Shown: positions 17,129 through 25,540 of the stretch, one piece after another
Layout: each line of letters starts with the position of its first letter
Position numbering within the stretch: the stretch's first letter is position 1
Origin: Acidimicrobiales bacterium
Lineage (GTDB): Bacteria; Actinomycetota; Acidimicrobiia; Acidimicrobiales; Aldehydirespiratoraceae
Assembly: GCA_041394245.1 (NCBI GenBank)
Contig: JAWKIR010000004.1
Span: 434,001 to 498,000, forward strand
Length of the DNA: 64,000 bases
Direction: 5' to 3'
Position numbers and translations under genes: made by a program
Notes under the pieces: model-generated
Databases searched by the model: none
What the model was told of the DNA's origin: nothing
Seen by the model: the letters and a program-made list of their open reading frames with translations, nothing else

Positions 17129-18646
17129 TCAGTCGGTCGGGTCGTCGCCGAGATGGGCGTGGTCTTGGCGCAGCACCCGACGGAGCAGCTTGCCCGTGTC
17201 GTTGTAGGGCAGCTCGTCGACGAAGACGACATGAGCCGGCACGCGGCTGGAGCGCAGCCGTGAGCGGACCAGCTCCCGCAGCTCCGACTCGGGGCATTCG
17301 CTGTTGCGCACGACGACCGCGACGACCTTCTCGCCCCACTCGGTGTCGGGCACACCGATCGCGGCGGCTTCCTTGACCCGCGGGTCGGTGAGGAGGACGT
17401 CCTCGATCTCGCCCGGGGACATGTTCTCGCCGCCGCGGATGATGACGTCGTCGTTGCGGCCCTGCACGAACAGGTAGCCGCCCTCGTCGATGTAGCCGCC
17501 ATCGCGGGTCGGGAACCAGCCGTCGTTGTCGAGCAGCGAGCCCTTCTCGAGATACTCGCCCGACACCTGCTCACCTCTGACGAAGATCTCGCCGACCTCG
17601 CCGACGGGAAGCTCGTTGAAGTCGTCGTCGCGGATCGAGACCTCGACCCCCGGGAGAGGGCGTCCGGCCGACTTGAGTCGTGCTCGCTCGCCTTCATCTT
17701 CGCTGTACTGGGCGATCCGGTGGTCGTCGGGACCGAGCAGCGCGATCGTCGAACTCGTCTCGGTCAGGCCGTAGGCGTTGACGAAGTTGGTGATCGGAAA
17801 GAGCTCGAGCGCTCGACGTATGACCGGTTCGGGCATCTTCCCGCCGCCGTAGGAGAGCGCCCGCACTCCCAGAAGCGGTTCGCCGCCGCGGGCATCGAGC
17901 GCTTCGACGATTCGCGACAGCATGGTGGGAACGACCATCGCGTGGGTGACACCCTCGGCCTCGACGGTGTCGATCCACGCGTCGGGATCGAACTTGGGCA
18001 GCTGCACGATCCGGCGGCCGGCGTAGACCGACGACAGCATCGCCGAGACGCCGGCGACGTGATACGGCGGCACGCTCACGATCGTCGCCTCGTCCTCGCC
18101 CGCTCCCATGAACTCGACGGAACCGAGGATGTAGGAGACGAGGTGCTTGTGGCGCAGGACCGCCGACTTGGGCGCACCGGTGGTGCCGCTGGTGAAGAGC
18201 AGGACGGCGATTTCCTCGGGGTCCATCGACCAGTCGCCGGGCACGGCCGCCGGTGCGCCACCGGCGCAGTCGGCGATGAAATCGTCGCGGGTGATCGCGG
18301 TCAATCCGTCGATGCCGCGTATGCGGGCGGCGCCGGAGTCGTCGCCGATGGCGACACCGGGGGCGCTTCGGTCGGCGAGGGCCCGCAGGTCGTCGTCGGG
18401 CAGCCGGTAGTTGAGCGGCACGTAGGGCATACCGGCCCACGCAGCGCCGAAGAGCGCGACCGGTACCGCGGGACTCGACTCGTCGCACAGCACGACCCGC
18501 CCGCCGGGGTCGGCACGGAAACGAGCGGCAGCCTCACCGGCCTGCTCGAAGAGTCGGCGATAGCTGATTCCGTCGTCCAGGGAACCGACGGCGACGCGAT
18601 CCTCCAAACCGTTGGCTGCCATCTCGAGCAGCATCATCAGATTCAT
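17129..18646 (-). CDS. AMP-dependent acyl-CoA ligase
   Basis: The 505-residue enzyme has VLLFTSGTTGAPKSAV (about 160-175), YGLTETSSTI, the hinge QGRNDDVIIRGGENMSPGEIE and the terminal NDTGKLLRRVL with the catalytic lysine. It forms acyl-CoA from acid, ATP and CoA. It sits in the middle of a three-gene operon (small Cys-containing protein, ligase, crotonase) whose members would act on one substrate. The start ATG 18646 (MNLMMLLEMAANG) follows the small gene by 27 bases. Confidence 0.87.
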   Translation of the reverse strand: MNLMMLLEMAANGLEDRVAVGSLDDGISYRRLFEQAGEAAARFRADPGGRVVLCDESSPAVPVALFGAAWAGMPYVPLNYRLPDDDLRALADRSAPGVAIGDDSGAARIRGIDGLTAITRDDFIADCAGGAPAAVPGDWSMDPEEIAVLLFTSGTTGAPKSAVLRHKHLVSYILGSVEFMGAGEDEATIVSVPPYHVAGVSAMLSSVYAGRRIVQLPKFDPDAWIDTVEAEGVTHAMVVPTMLSRIVEALDARGGEPLLGVRALSYGGGKMPEPVIRRALELFPITNFVNAYGLTETSSTIALLGPDDHRIAQYSEDEGERARLKSAGRPLPGVEVSIRDDDFNELPVGEVGEIFVRGEQVSGEYLEKGSLLDNDGWFPTRDGGYIDEGGYLFVQGRNDDVIIRGGENMSPGEIEDVLLTDPRVKEAAAIGVPDTEWGEKVVAVVVRNSECPESELRELVRSRLRSSRVPAHVVFVDELPYNDTGKLLRRVLRQDHAHLGDDPTD

Positions 18647-18673
18647 GAAGGCGTCCTGGCGCGATCGTCGTCG

Positions 18674-18979
18674 TCAGTCGGACGCAGGCAGCGTCTTCGC
18701 CTGGGCGACGGCGAGCGGAGCGCCGTCCACGGCCATGGAGCCCGCCCCCGCCTTGGTGGCCAGGAGCTCGATGGTGTCGCCCTCGTCGGAGTAGCGCTTG
18801 CCGAGAAGGGTGCCTTCCGCCGCATCGGCTGCCGGCTCGCCCGAAACCTCGCCCGTGCCGGCCGGCACCATGTCGGCCCCGCCGCAGGTGAGTGCGGCCT
18901 CGCCGGACCCCTTCACGACGATGACCTCCGTCGTGCAGACGGTGCTCTGGAAACGGGCACCGGGCTTGAGCTCGACCAT
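18674..18979 (-). CDS. Small conserved protein, first gene of an acyl-CoA ligase operon
   Basis: The 101-residue protein begins MVELKPGARFQSTVCTTEV and has a second cysteine in ALTCGGADMVP; the rest is Gly/Ala-rich with KRYSDEGDTIELLATKAG. I do not recognise a characterised family. It has no signal or membrane segment. A strong ribosome site, GAGGAG, precedes ATG 18979 by seven bases and decides the start, though the frame is open further upstream. Its place just ahead of an acyl-CoA ligase and crotonase suggests a supporting role in that pathway. It is divergent from the CoA-transferase gene. Confidence 0.7.
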   Translation of the reverse strand: MVELKPGARFQSTVCTTEVIVVKGSGEAALTCGGADMVPAGTGEVSGEPAADAAEGTLLGKRYSDEGDTIELLATKAGAGSMAVDGAPLAVAQAKTLPASD

Positions 18980-19107
18980 GTGAATTCTCCTCGGGACAAG
19001 TCGGGTCCGCGCCGAATCCGATCGACGCGATGCCCACAGTATGGGGCGTGGGAGTGGACTTGAGCCAACCGGTCCGGTGGTCATGGGTCCGCGCTAGCGT
19101 CGGCCGC

Positions 19108-20388
19108 ATGAAGCGGAGCGTCGGCGGCACCGAGCGGACGACGCGGGATCTGGTCATGTGGGCCGAGAGCGGCGCCATGGCTCTCACCGGCCCGGCCGAG
19201 GGCGCTCCGTCGGCCGGGCCCGCCTCGTTGGCGGCGACGGCGCACGCGGCAGCGGCCGACCTCGCGGTCCAGACCGCGCGGTGGGGCCGTCGTGTCGACA
19301 TCGACGGGCCGGCGCTGCTCGGTGAGCGCGCCGCCATCACCGGCATGACCCGCAACGGATCGGTCTCGGTCGGTGGTTCGGCCCGGTTCGTACGGGCGGC
19401 CGACGGCTGGCTGGCCCTGAACCTTCCCCGACGCGAGGACGTGGCGGCGCTGCCCGCTCTGGTGTCGCGATCGGTGGCACCCGACGACTGGCCTTCGATC
19501 GAGTCGGGCCTGCGGTCGATGCGGGTGGTCGACGTCGTCGAACAGGCGACGCTGTTGGGTCTCGCCGTCGGCTCGCCGACCACCGAGGCTCCGCCCGCCG
19601 CGCCCGGTCGAGAGCTCGCCCGCGGGCCGTCGCGCAAGCCGACCGCGACCCCGCTCGTCGTCGATCTCACGTCGTTGTGGGCCGGGCCACTCGCAGCGAG
19701 CCTCCTGCGGCTCGGTGGTGCCCGCGTGATCAAGGTCGAAGGCCGGTCGCGCCCCGACGGCGCCCGGGCCGGCGCCGCCGCGTTCTACGACCTCGTCAAC
19801 ACGGGTAAGGAGTGCCTTGCCATCGATCTCCGCGATCGCGACGACATCGGCCTCCTGCGGCGACTGATCGCGGCTGCCGATCTCGTCATCGAGGGATCGA
19901 GGCCCCGCGCCATGGACGCGATCGGGATCCGGCCCATCGAGATCGTCAGGTCGGGGACGAGCTGGTTGTCGATCACCGCACATGGACGCACCGGCTCCGA
20001 GGCCGACCGGGTCGGGTTCGGTGACGATGCCGCGGTGGCCGGCGGGGTGCTCCTGGCCGGCGACCCGCCGATGTTCGTCGCCGATGCGGTCGCCGATCCG
20101 CTCACCGGGTTGGTCGCTGCGGTCTACGGCGCCGACATCCTGGCCGGTGATCGAGCGGCAGTCGTGGAAGTGCCGCTGGCCCGGGTCGCCGCGTGGGCGG
20201 CCCGACCGCACGGCGTGGCGCCCGTCCGTCGGCAAGGGGAGGGATGGGTGGTGGAGATCGAGGGGGAGTGGGCGCCGGTGGCGGAGCCCCGACACCGACC
20301 GATCCCGCCGACCGCTCCGCCGGCGGGTGCACACTCGGCCTCCCTGCGGTCCGAGTTCGTGTCACGACCCGACCCGTCGCCCGGCTGA
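19108..20388 (+). CDS. Family III (CaiB/BaiF-type) CoA-transferase
   Basis: The nucleotide-fold motif of the family, PLVVDLTSLWAGPLAASLL followed by LGGARVIKVEGRSRPDG, is clear but lies near residue 180 rather than at the N-terminus. The preceding region, with RFVRAADGWLALNLPRREDV and VEQATLLGLAV, looks like the family's smaller domain, so the domain order is unusual. These enzymes move CoA between carboxylic acids. The start is taken at ATG 19108, seven bases after TAGCGT (leaderless pattern); the open frame begins at 19030. It is divergent from the 18674-18979 operon. Confidence 0.8.
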   Translation: MKRSVGGTERTTRDLVMWAESGAMALTGPAEGAPSAGPASLAATAHAAAADLAVQTARWGRRVDIDGPALLGERAAITGMTRNGSVSVGGSARFVRAADGWLALNLPRREDVAALPALVSRSVAPDDWPSIESGLRSMRVVDVVEQATLLGLAVGSPTTEAPPAAPGRELARGPSRKPTATPLVVDLTSLWAGPLAASLLRLGGARVIKVEGRSRPDGARAGAAAFYDLVNTGKECLAIDLRDRDDIGLLRRLIAAADLVIEGSRPRAMDAIGIRPIEIVRSGTSWLSITAHGRTGSEADRVGFGDDAAVAGGVLLAGDPPMFVADAVADPLTGLVAAVYGADILAGDRAAVVEVPLARVAAWAARPHGVAPVRRQGEGWVVEIEGEWAPVAEPRHRPIPPTAPPAGAHSASLRSEFVSRPDPSPG

Positions 20389-20421
20389 CCGTCGGTCGCG
20401 CCCGCCGATTAGGGTCCGCGC

Positions 20422-21081
20422 ATGGACGACGCGCGTGTGGCGACGGCGCAGAACGGTCGAGCGGCCGATGGGCGGCTTCCGGGAAAGCGCGGCCGAGCCA
20501 CGAGGCAGCGCCTCCTCGAGGAGACCCGCGCATTGTTGACCGAGGTGCCGTTTCGCGACCTGAAGGTGGTCGACATCAGCCGAGCTGCGGGTACCTCGCC
20601 GGCCACCTTCTATCAGTACTTCCCCGACGTGGAGGCGGCGGTCCTGTCGCTCGTAGAGGACATGGTGGACAACGGCAGCGACGAGTTGCGATCGCTCGTC
20701 ACCGATCCCGATTGGCGCCGCATCGAGGCTCCCGCTGCGTTGGCCGAGGGCTTCCTCACGTTCTTCGACGACCACGCCGCGATCTTGCGGGTGATCGATC
20801 TCGCCACCATCGAGGGCGACGAACGGTTCCGTGCGCTGCGCATCCGCCTGCTCAACGGCGTGTTTCTGGCCCTGCAGGAGCTCGCCGAGCGGGCCGAGGC
20901 GGCCGGGCGCCTGGCGCCCGGTGTTGCGCCCGGCGCGGCAGCCGGCATTCTCACCACGATGCTCGCCCATGTGAGCGCGCATCAGAGCGGTTTCGCGTCG
21001 TGGGGGGTAGAGCGTGGTGAGCTCTCCGAGACCATGGCGACGCTGCTCGGATGGACCGTCGGCGTCGGTTCACGGTCCTGA
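20422..21081 (+). CDS. TetR-family transcriptional regulator
   Basis: The 219-residue protein has a TetR DNA-binding domain at about 22-70, with RATRQRLLEETRALLTEV and the helix-turn-helix VVDISRAAGTSPATFYQYF. The C-terminal half should bind a ligand, likely an acyl-CoA or similar given the surrounding genes. ATG lies six bases after TAGGGT, the leaderless pattern. It probably controls the neighbouring CoA-transferase or carboxyltransferase genes; no operator was identified. Confidence 0.87.
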   Translation: MDDARVATAQNGRAADGRLPGKRGRATRQRLLEETRALLTEVPFRDLKVVDISRAAGTSPATFYQYFPDVEAAVLSLVEDMVDNGSDELRSLVTDPDWRRIEAPAALAEGFLTFFDDHAAILRVIDLATIEGDERFRALRIRLLNGVFLALQELAERAEAAGRLAPGVAPGAAAGILTTMLAHVSAHQSGFASWGVERGELSETMATLLGWTVGVGSRS

Positions 21082-21128
21082 GACGTTGGGGATACTTCGT
21101 AGAGTGGGATTTCCGACCACCCTGAGTA

Positions 21129-21156
21129 TTGACAGGTGGGTCGAATGGACTAGGTT
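21129..21156 (+). promoter_or_regulatory. Near-consensus promoter
   Basis: TTGACA (21129-21134), a 16-bp spacer and TAGGTT (21151-21156) form a strong vegetative-type promoter. Transcription would begin near 21163, just before the ATG at 21167 of the membrane protein gene. Confidence 0.65.
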
Positions 21157-21166
21157 CCAGGTGGCG

Positions 21167-21547
21167 ATGGTCTGGACGGGAGTCGACAGGGTGCGAATGG
21201 AAGCAATCGGCGCGCAGGCGCCCTCGTCGACCCAGCAGCGGTGGCGTTCGCTCATCGGCGACTCCCGCTGGGCGTTGTTCGTGTCGCTCATCGTCCTCAA
21301 CCTTCTCGATCTCGTCACCACGGCACTGGTGCTCGACCGGGGCGGCGAAGAGCGCAACCCCTTCGTCCAACCGCTGGTCGACAACCTGTGGCACGTCGCC
21401 CTGCTCAAAGGGCTCGTGCTGGTCATCGTGGCCACACTGCTCACCCGCTGCCGAGGGTCGCGCATCGCCGAACTCTCGCTGGCCGGCACAACGGGTTGGT
21501 ATCTCGCCGTGGTCTGCTGGAACATCGCGGTTCTCACGATTCTCTGA
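21167..21547 (+). CDS. DUF5658-like membrane protein
   Basis: The protein has three hydrophobic segments and the pattern LNLLDLVTTALVL followed by GGEERNPFVQPL, as in DUF5658 proteins. It should lie in the cytoplasmic membrane; no function is known. The start is uncertain: ATG 21167 lies directly downstream of a strong promoter and would be nearly leaderless, while ATG 21197 is also possible. The open frame reaches back to 21014 but that part overlaps the TetR gene and reads as its shadow. Confidence 0.65.
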   Translation: MVWTGVDRVRMEAIGAQAPSSTQQRWRSLIGDSRWALFVSLIVLNLLDLVTTALVLDRGGEERNPFVQPLVDNLWHVALLKGLVLVIVATLLTRCRGSRIAELSLAGTTGWYLAVVCWNIAVLTIL

Positions 21548-21568
21548 GCGCGAACTAGGGTCCGCCCG

Positions 21569-23068
21569 ATGACCGAAGGCAACGACTGGGGCGAGACGCT
21601 CGAGGATCTCGCGGCCCGCCGCGCCGCCGCGCACGAGATGGGTGGGGCCGAGAAGGTGGAGGCGCGCCGGGCGCAGGGCCGCCTCGACGCCCGCGGTCGA
21701 ATCGATGCGCTGCTCGACGCGGGGAGCTTCGCCGAGATCGGCACGCTCGCCGGTGGTGGGGCGCCGGCCGACGCGCTCGTCGCCGGCGTCGGCGCTGTCG
21801 ACGGGCGGCCGGTCGCCGTCGGCGCCGAGGACTTCACCACGCTGGGCGGATCGATCGGGCCGGCGGCGAGCCGGAAGCGCTGGCGCATCGCCGACATCGC
21901 AAAGCGCGAGCGCATCCCGCTGGTGATGCTGCTCGAGGGCGCCGGTCACCGACCGCCGATGCCCGGCGACCCCGGTGGTGGTGGACCCGGCGATCTCCAG
22001 GCACAGGGTCGACTCTCGGGCTACGTGCCGATGGTGTGCGGCGTGTTGGGCTCCTCGGCCGGACACGGTGCCATCACCGCGCCGCTGTGCGACTGGTCGG
22101 TCATGACCGGCGACGCCGCGATCTTCACGGCCGGTCCTCCTGTCGTTCGCGCGTCGCTCGGCGAGGAGGTCACCAAGCACGAGCTGGGCGGTCCGGGGGT
22201 GGCCGTCGCCAGCGGGGTGATCCACAATGTCGCCGCCGACGACGCCTCGCTGCTCGCCGACATCCGCACCTATCTGTCGTTCTTCGGGTCGTCGGCGTGG
22301 GAGCGCCCGCCGTGGGCCGACACCGGCGATCTCGAGCGTCGCCGCCTCGACGATCTTCTCGAGGTCGTGCCCCGCGACGGCAACAAGGCCTACGACATGC
22401 GCCAGGCCGTGAGCCGCGTCGTCGACGGTGGTGGCTTCTTCCAGATTCAGCCCGATTTCGGTCGTTCGATCGTGTGCGCCCTGGCCCGTGTCGGCGGTCA
22501 TGCCGTCGGGGTGGTGGCGAACCAGCCGGCCGTGATCGCCGGCTCGATCGACGTCGACGCGGCCGACAAGGCGGCCCACTTCATCCAGGTGTGCGACAGC
22601 TTCCACCTGCCGCTGGTGTTCATGACCGACAACCCGGGCGTGCTCGCCGGTACGGCGTCGGAGCGCACGGGGATATTGCGCGCCGGTGCGCGGATGTTCA
22701 CCGCCCAGACCCGCGCCCGAACCGTGAAGATCCAGATCACGATGCGTAAGGCCTACGGGTTCGGCTCCTGCGTGATGGCGATGAACGGCTACGACGAGCA
22801 GACGCTCTCGTACGCGTTCCCCGGTGCGACGATGGGCGCGATGGGTGCGCAGGGAGCGGGCAACGCCGTGGGCGCCGACGACGAAACCCGCGCCGCGCTG
22901 CGTGAGGCCGAACTGGAGTCGAGCTATCGCTCCGCGTCGGGGCTCGGATTCGACGAACTGATCGACCCGCGAGATCTCCGCAATGCCGTCCTCGACGGTC
23001 TCGACCTGAGCGCCCGCCGCCGCGCCGGCGCCGCCGAACCCGTCGCCCGCATCGGCATCACCCCCTGA
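21569..23068 (+). CDS. Acyl-CoA carboxylase carboxyltransferase subunit
   Basis: The 499-residue protein is an AccD/PccB-type beta subunit, with EKVEARRAQGRLDARGRIDALLD at the start, the glycine-rich oxyanion regions (LLEGAGHR, VCGVLGSSAGHGA) and GVVANQPAVIAGSIDVDAADKAAHFIQVCD in the C-terminal half. It transfers carboxyl groups from biotin carrier to an acyl-CoA. No biotin carboxylase or carrier gene is adjacent, so it must work with subunits encoded elsewhere. ATG lies seven bases after TAGGGT, the leaderless pattern. A hairpin follows the stop by three bases. Confidence 0.87.
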   Translation: MTEGNDWGETLEDLAARRAAAHEMGGAEKVEARRAQGRLDARGRIDALLDAGSFAEIGTLAGGGAPADALVAGVGAVDGRPVAVGAEDFTTLGGSIGPAASRKRWRIADIAKRERIPLVMLLEGAGHRPPMPGDPGGGGPGDLQAQGRLSGYVPMVCGVLGSSAGHGAITAPLCDWSVMTGDAAIFTAGPPVVRASLGEEVTKHELGGPGVAVASGVIHNVAADDASLLADIRTYLSFFGSSAWERPPWADTGDLERRRLDDLLEVVPRDGNKAYDMRQAVSRVVDGGGFFQIQPDFGRSIVCALARVGGHAVGVVANQPAVIAGSIDVDAADKAAHFIQVCDSFHLPLVFMTDNPGVLAGTASERTGILRAGARMFTAQTRARTVKIQITMRKAYGFGSCVMAMNGYDEQTLSYAFPGATMGAMGAQGAGNAVGADDETRAALREAELESSYRSASGLGFDELIDPRDLRNAVLDGLDLSARRRAGAAEPVARIGITP

Positions 23069-23071
23069 TCC

Positions 23072-23120
23072 GTTCTGTGAGCTTGAATGCCGCCGACGGC
23101 GGCATTCAAGCTCACAGAAC
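23072..23120. repeat. Second copy of the 23-bp inverted repeat
   Basis: Arms 23072-23094 and 23098-23120 pair perfectly around GAC. It differs from the copy at 46-94 by C to T in the left arm and the matching G to A in the right arm, so pairing is kept, and by one base in the loop. Like the first copy, it separates convergent genes and begins three bases after a stop codon. Confidence 0.8.
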
Positions 23121-23134
23121 GAGGGACGGTGGGG

Positions 23135-24280
23135 TCAGCTGAGGGCGCTCACGCAATAGTCCAGGCAGTGGGTGAGCGCTTCGATGTCGGAGGGCTCGAT
23201 CGCCGGGAACATGCCGATACGGAGCTGATTGCGGCCGAGCTTGCGATAGCCGCCGGTGTCGACGATGCCGTTGGCTCGCAACACGTCGCACAGCGTGTCG
23301 GCGCTGATCGACTCGTCGAAGTCGATCGTGGCGACCACCTTGCTGCGTTGCGACTCGATCTGCACGAACGGGGTGGCCGCATCGCTCGCATCGGCCCAGC
23401 CGTAGAGGATCTCGGCCGACGCCGCCGAACGGCCGGCGGACCAGGACAGTCCGCCGTTGTCGTTGAACCAGCCGACGGTCTTGGCGGTCAGGAAGAGCGT
23501 GGCGAGGGCCGGAGTGTTGTAGGTCTGGTCCTTGCGCGAGTTCTCGAGCGCGATCGCGAGATCGAGCGACGGCGGGCACCAGCGATCCGACGCGGCGATG
23601 CGCTCGATGCGCTCCACCGCGGCCGGCGAGACCATGGCGATCCAGAGCCCGCCGTCGGCGGCGAGCGCCTTCTGGGGGGCGAAGTAGTAGACGTCGGTCG
23701 CGCTCGCGTCGAAATGCAGGCCGCCGGCGCCGGAGGTCGCGTCGACGAGCATCAATGCGTCGGGGTCGTCGACCCGGACGGGGTCGAGCATGACGCCGGT
23801 CGAGGTCTCGTTGTGGGTGTAGCAGTAGGCATCGACACCCTCGACCGCTTCGAGCGCCGGATGGGTTCCGGGCTCGGACTCGAGGATCGACGGCTCGGCC
23901 AGGTGTGGCGCAGCCGCGATGCCGGACGCGAACTTGGCGCCGAACTCGCCGAACGCGAGATGGTGGCTGCGGTTCTCGATGAGTCCGAAGGTGGCGCAGT
24001 CCCAGAATGCCGTGGAGCCACCGTTGCCGAGGATGATCTCGTAGCCGTCGGGGGCTCGCAGGAGCTCGGCCAGGCCGTTGCGGACCTCGGCCACCATCAG
24101 CTGGACCGGAAGCTGGCGGTGCGAGGTGCCGAGGTAGTCGGTCGCGTGGTCGGCGAGCGACCGGGCGATCTCGGGTCGCACCTTCGTGGGTCCGCTGCCG
24201 AAGCGGCCGTCGGTCGGAAGCAGATCGGCGGGGATGGTGATGTCGGGCACGTTCTGGGGGGTCGTGTTCACGCTCGCCAT
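23135..24280 (-). CDS. serC: Phosphoserine aminotransferase (mycobacterial type)
   Basis: The 381-residue fold-type I aminotransferase starts MASVNTTPQNVPDITIP, continues FGSGPTKVRPEIA and has TSHRQLPVQ and GNGGSTAFWDCATF near the phosphate-binding region. The PLP lysine is in YYFAPQKALAADGG. It converts 3-phosphohydroxypyruvate to phosphoserine, the second step of serine synthesis; serA lies at 27499-29064. The start is ATG 24280; the frame runs on upstream into the divergent aspartate aminotransferase gene. Confidence 0.9.
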   Translation of the reverse strand: MASVNTTPQNVPDITIPADLLPTDGRFGSGPTKVRPEIARSLADHATDYLGTSHRQLPVQLMVAEVRNGLAELLRAPDGYEIILGNGGSTAFWDCATFGLIENRSHHLAFGEFGAKFASGIAAAPHLAEPSILESEPGTHPALEAVEGVDAYCYTHNETSTGVMLDPVRVDDPDALMLVDATSGAGGLHFDASATDVYYFAPQKALAADGGLWIAMVSPAAVERIERIAASDRWCPPSLDLAIALENSRKDQTYNTPALATLFLTAKTVGWFNDNGGLSWSAGRSAASAEILYGWADASDAATPFVQIESQRSKVVATIDFDESISADTLCDVLRANGIVDTGGYRKLGRNQLRIGMFPAIEPSDIEALTHCLDYCVSALS

Positions 24281-24343
24281 GGTGACAGGAAATGCGAGAA
24301 ACCGTCGCGCTTTCGCCCGGGAATATCCATAGTCTCGGTGCCC

Positions 24344-25540
24344 ATGAGCAGTGATCGAATCTCGCGCCGAGTGGGCGCCATCGCCCCGTCCGCAACCCTC
24401 GCCGTGTCCAACAAGGCGAAGGCGTTGAAGGCGGCCGGCGAGAACGTCATCGGCTTCGGCGCCGGCGAACCCGACTTCGCCACGCCCGACCACATCGTGG
24501 AGGCCGCGGTCGCCGCGTGCCGTAACCCGGCCAACCACAAGTACAGCGCGGTCGGGGGGCTTCCCGAGCTCAAGGAGGCCCTCGCGGCGAAGACACTGCG
24601 CGACAGCGGGTTCGCGTGCGAGGCCGCCGACTTCCTCGTCACCAACGGCGGAAAGCAGGCGGTCTACAACACCTTCGAAGCGCTGCTGAACCCCGGCGAC
24701 GAGGTCATCCTCCCGGCGCCCTACTGGACCACCTACCCCGAGCCGATCGCGCTCTCGGGTGGCGTCACCGTGCCGGTGCTCACCACTGCCCTCAACGGAT
24801 TCCGGGCGACGGTCGAGCAGCTCGAGGCGGCCCGCACCGACAAGACGAAGGCCCTCGTGTTCGTGTCACCGTCGAACCCGACCGGTGCCGTCTACTCCCG
24901 CGACGAGATCGAGGCCATCGGCAACTGGGCCGTCGAACACGGCATCTGGGTGATCACCGACGAGATCTACGAACACCTGGTCTACGGCGACAACGAGTTC
25001 CACTCGTTGCCCGTCGTCGTGCCCGAGGTCCGCGACAAGTGCGTGATCCTCAACGGCGTGGCGAAGACCTACGCGATGACCGGGTGGCGGGTCGGCTGGA
25101 TGATCGGTCCGTCCGACGTCATCAAGGCGGCGTCCAACCTGCAGTCGCACTGCACCAGCAATGTCTGCAATGTCGCGCAGATGGCCGCGCTCGCCGCGGT
25201 GTCGGGCCCGCTCGATGCCGTGGTGGAGATGCGGAACGCGTTCGACCGCCGGCGCACGACCATGTACTCGATGCTCAGTGGCATCGACGGCGTGGTGTGT
25301 CCCGAGCCGCAGGGTGCGTTCTACGCCTACCCCGACTTCTCGGGCGTCCTGGGCCGTACCTACGACGGGGTCACCCCGACCACCACACTCGAACTGGCCG
25401 ATCTGCTCCTCGAGAAGGCCAAGGTCGCGATCGTTCCCGGCGAGGCATTCGGCGTCGGCGGCGGCGCCCGCCTGTCGTTCGCCCTGGGCGACGACGATCT
25501 CGGCGAGGGTGTGGGTCGCATCGTGGAGTTCCTCTCCTGA
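24344..25540 (+). CDS. Aspartate aminotransferase (pyridoxal phosphate)
   Basis: The 398-residue class I aminotransferase has VIGFGAGEPDFATPDHI, NGGKQAVYNTFEALLNPGD, PSNPTGAVYSRDE, the PLP lysine in LNGVAKTYAMTGWRVGW and the C-terminal arginine in GGGARLSFALG. It transfers the amino group between aspartate and 2-oxoglutarate and is close to AspB/AspC of actinobacteria. ATG 24344 lies eight bases after TAGTCT, the leaderless pattern. Its TGA overlaps the start of the S9 peptidase gene. Confidence 0.9.
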   Translation: MSSDRISRRVGAIAPSATLAVSNKAKALKAAGENVIGFGAGEPDFATPDHIVEAAVAACRNPANHKYSAVGGLPELKEALAAKTLRDSGFACEAADFLVTNGGKQAVYNTFEALLNPGDEVILPAPYWTTYPEPIALSGGVTVPVLTTALNGFRATVEQLEAARTDKTKALVFVSPSNPTGAVYSRDEIEAIGNWAVEHGIWVITDEIYEHLVYGDNEFHSLPVVVPEVRDKCVILNGVAKTYAMTGWRVGWMIGPSDVIKAASNLQSHCTSNVCNVAQMAALAAVSGPLDAVVEMRNAFDRRRTTMYSMLSGIDGVVCPEPQGAFYAYPDFSGVLGRTYDGVTPTTTLELADLLLEKAKVAIVPGEAFGVGGGARLSFALGDDDLGEGVGRIVEFLS

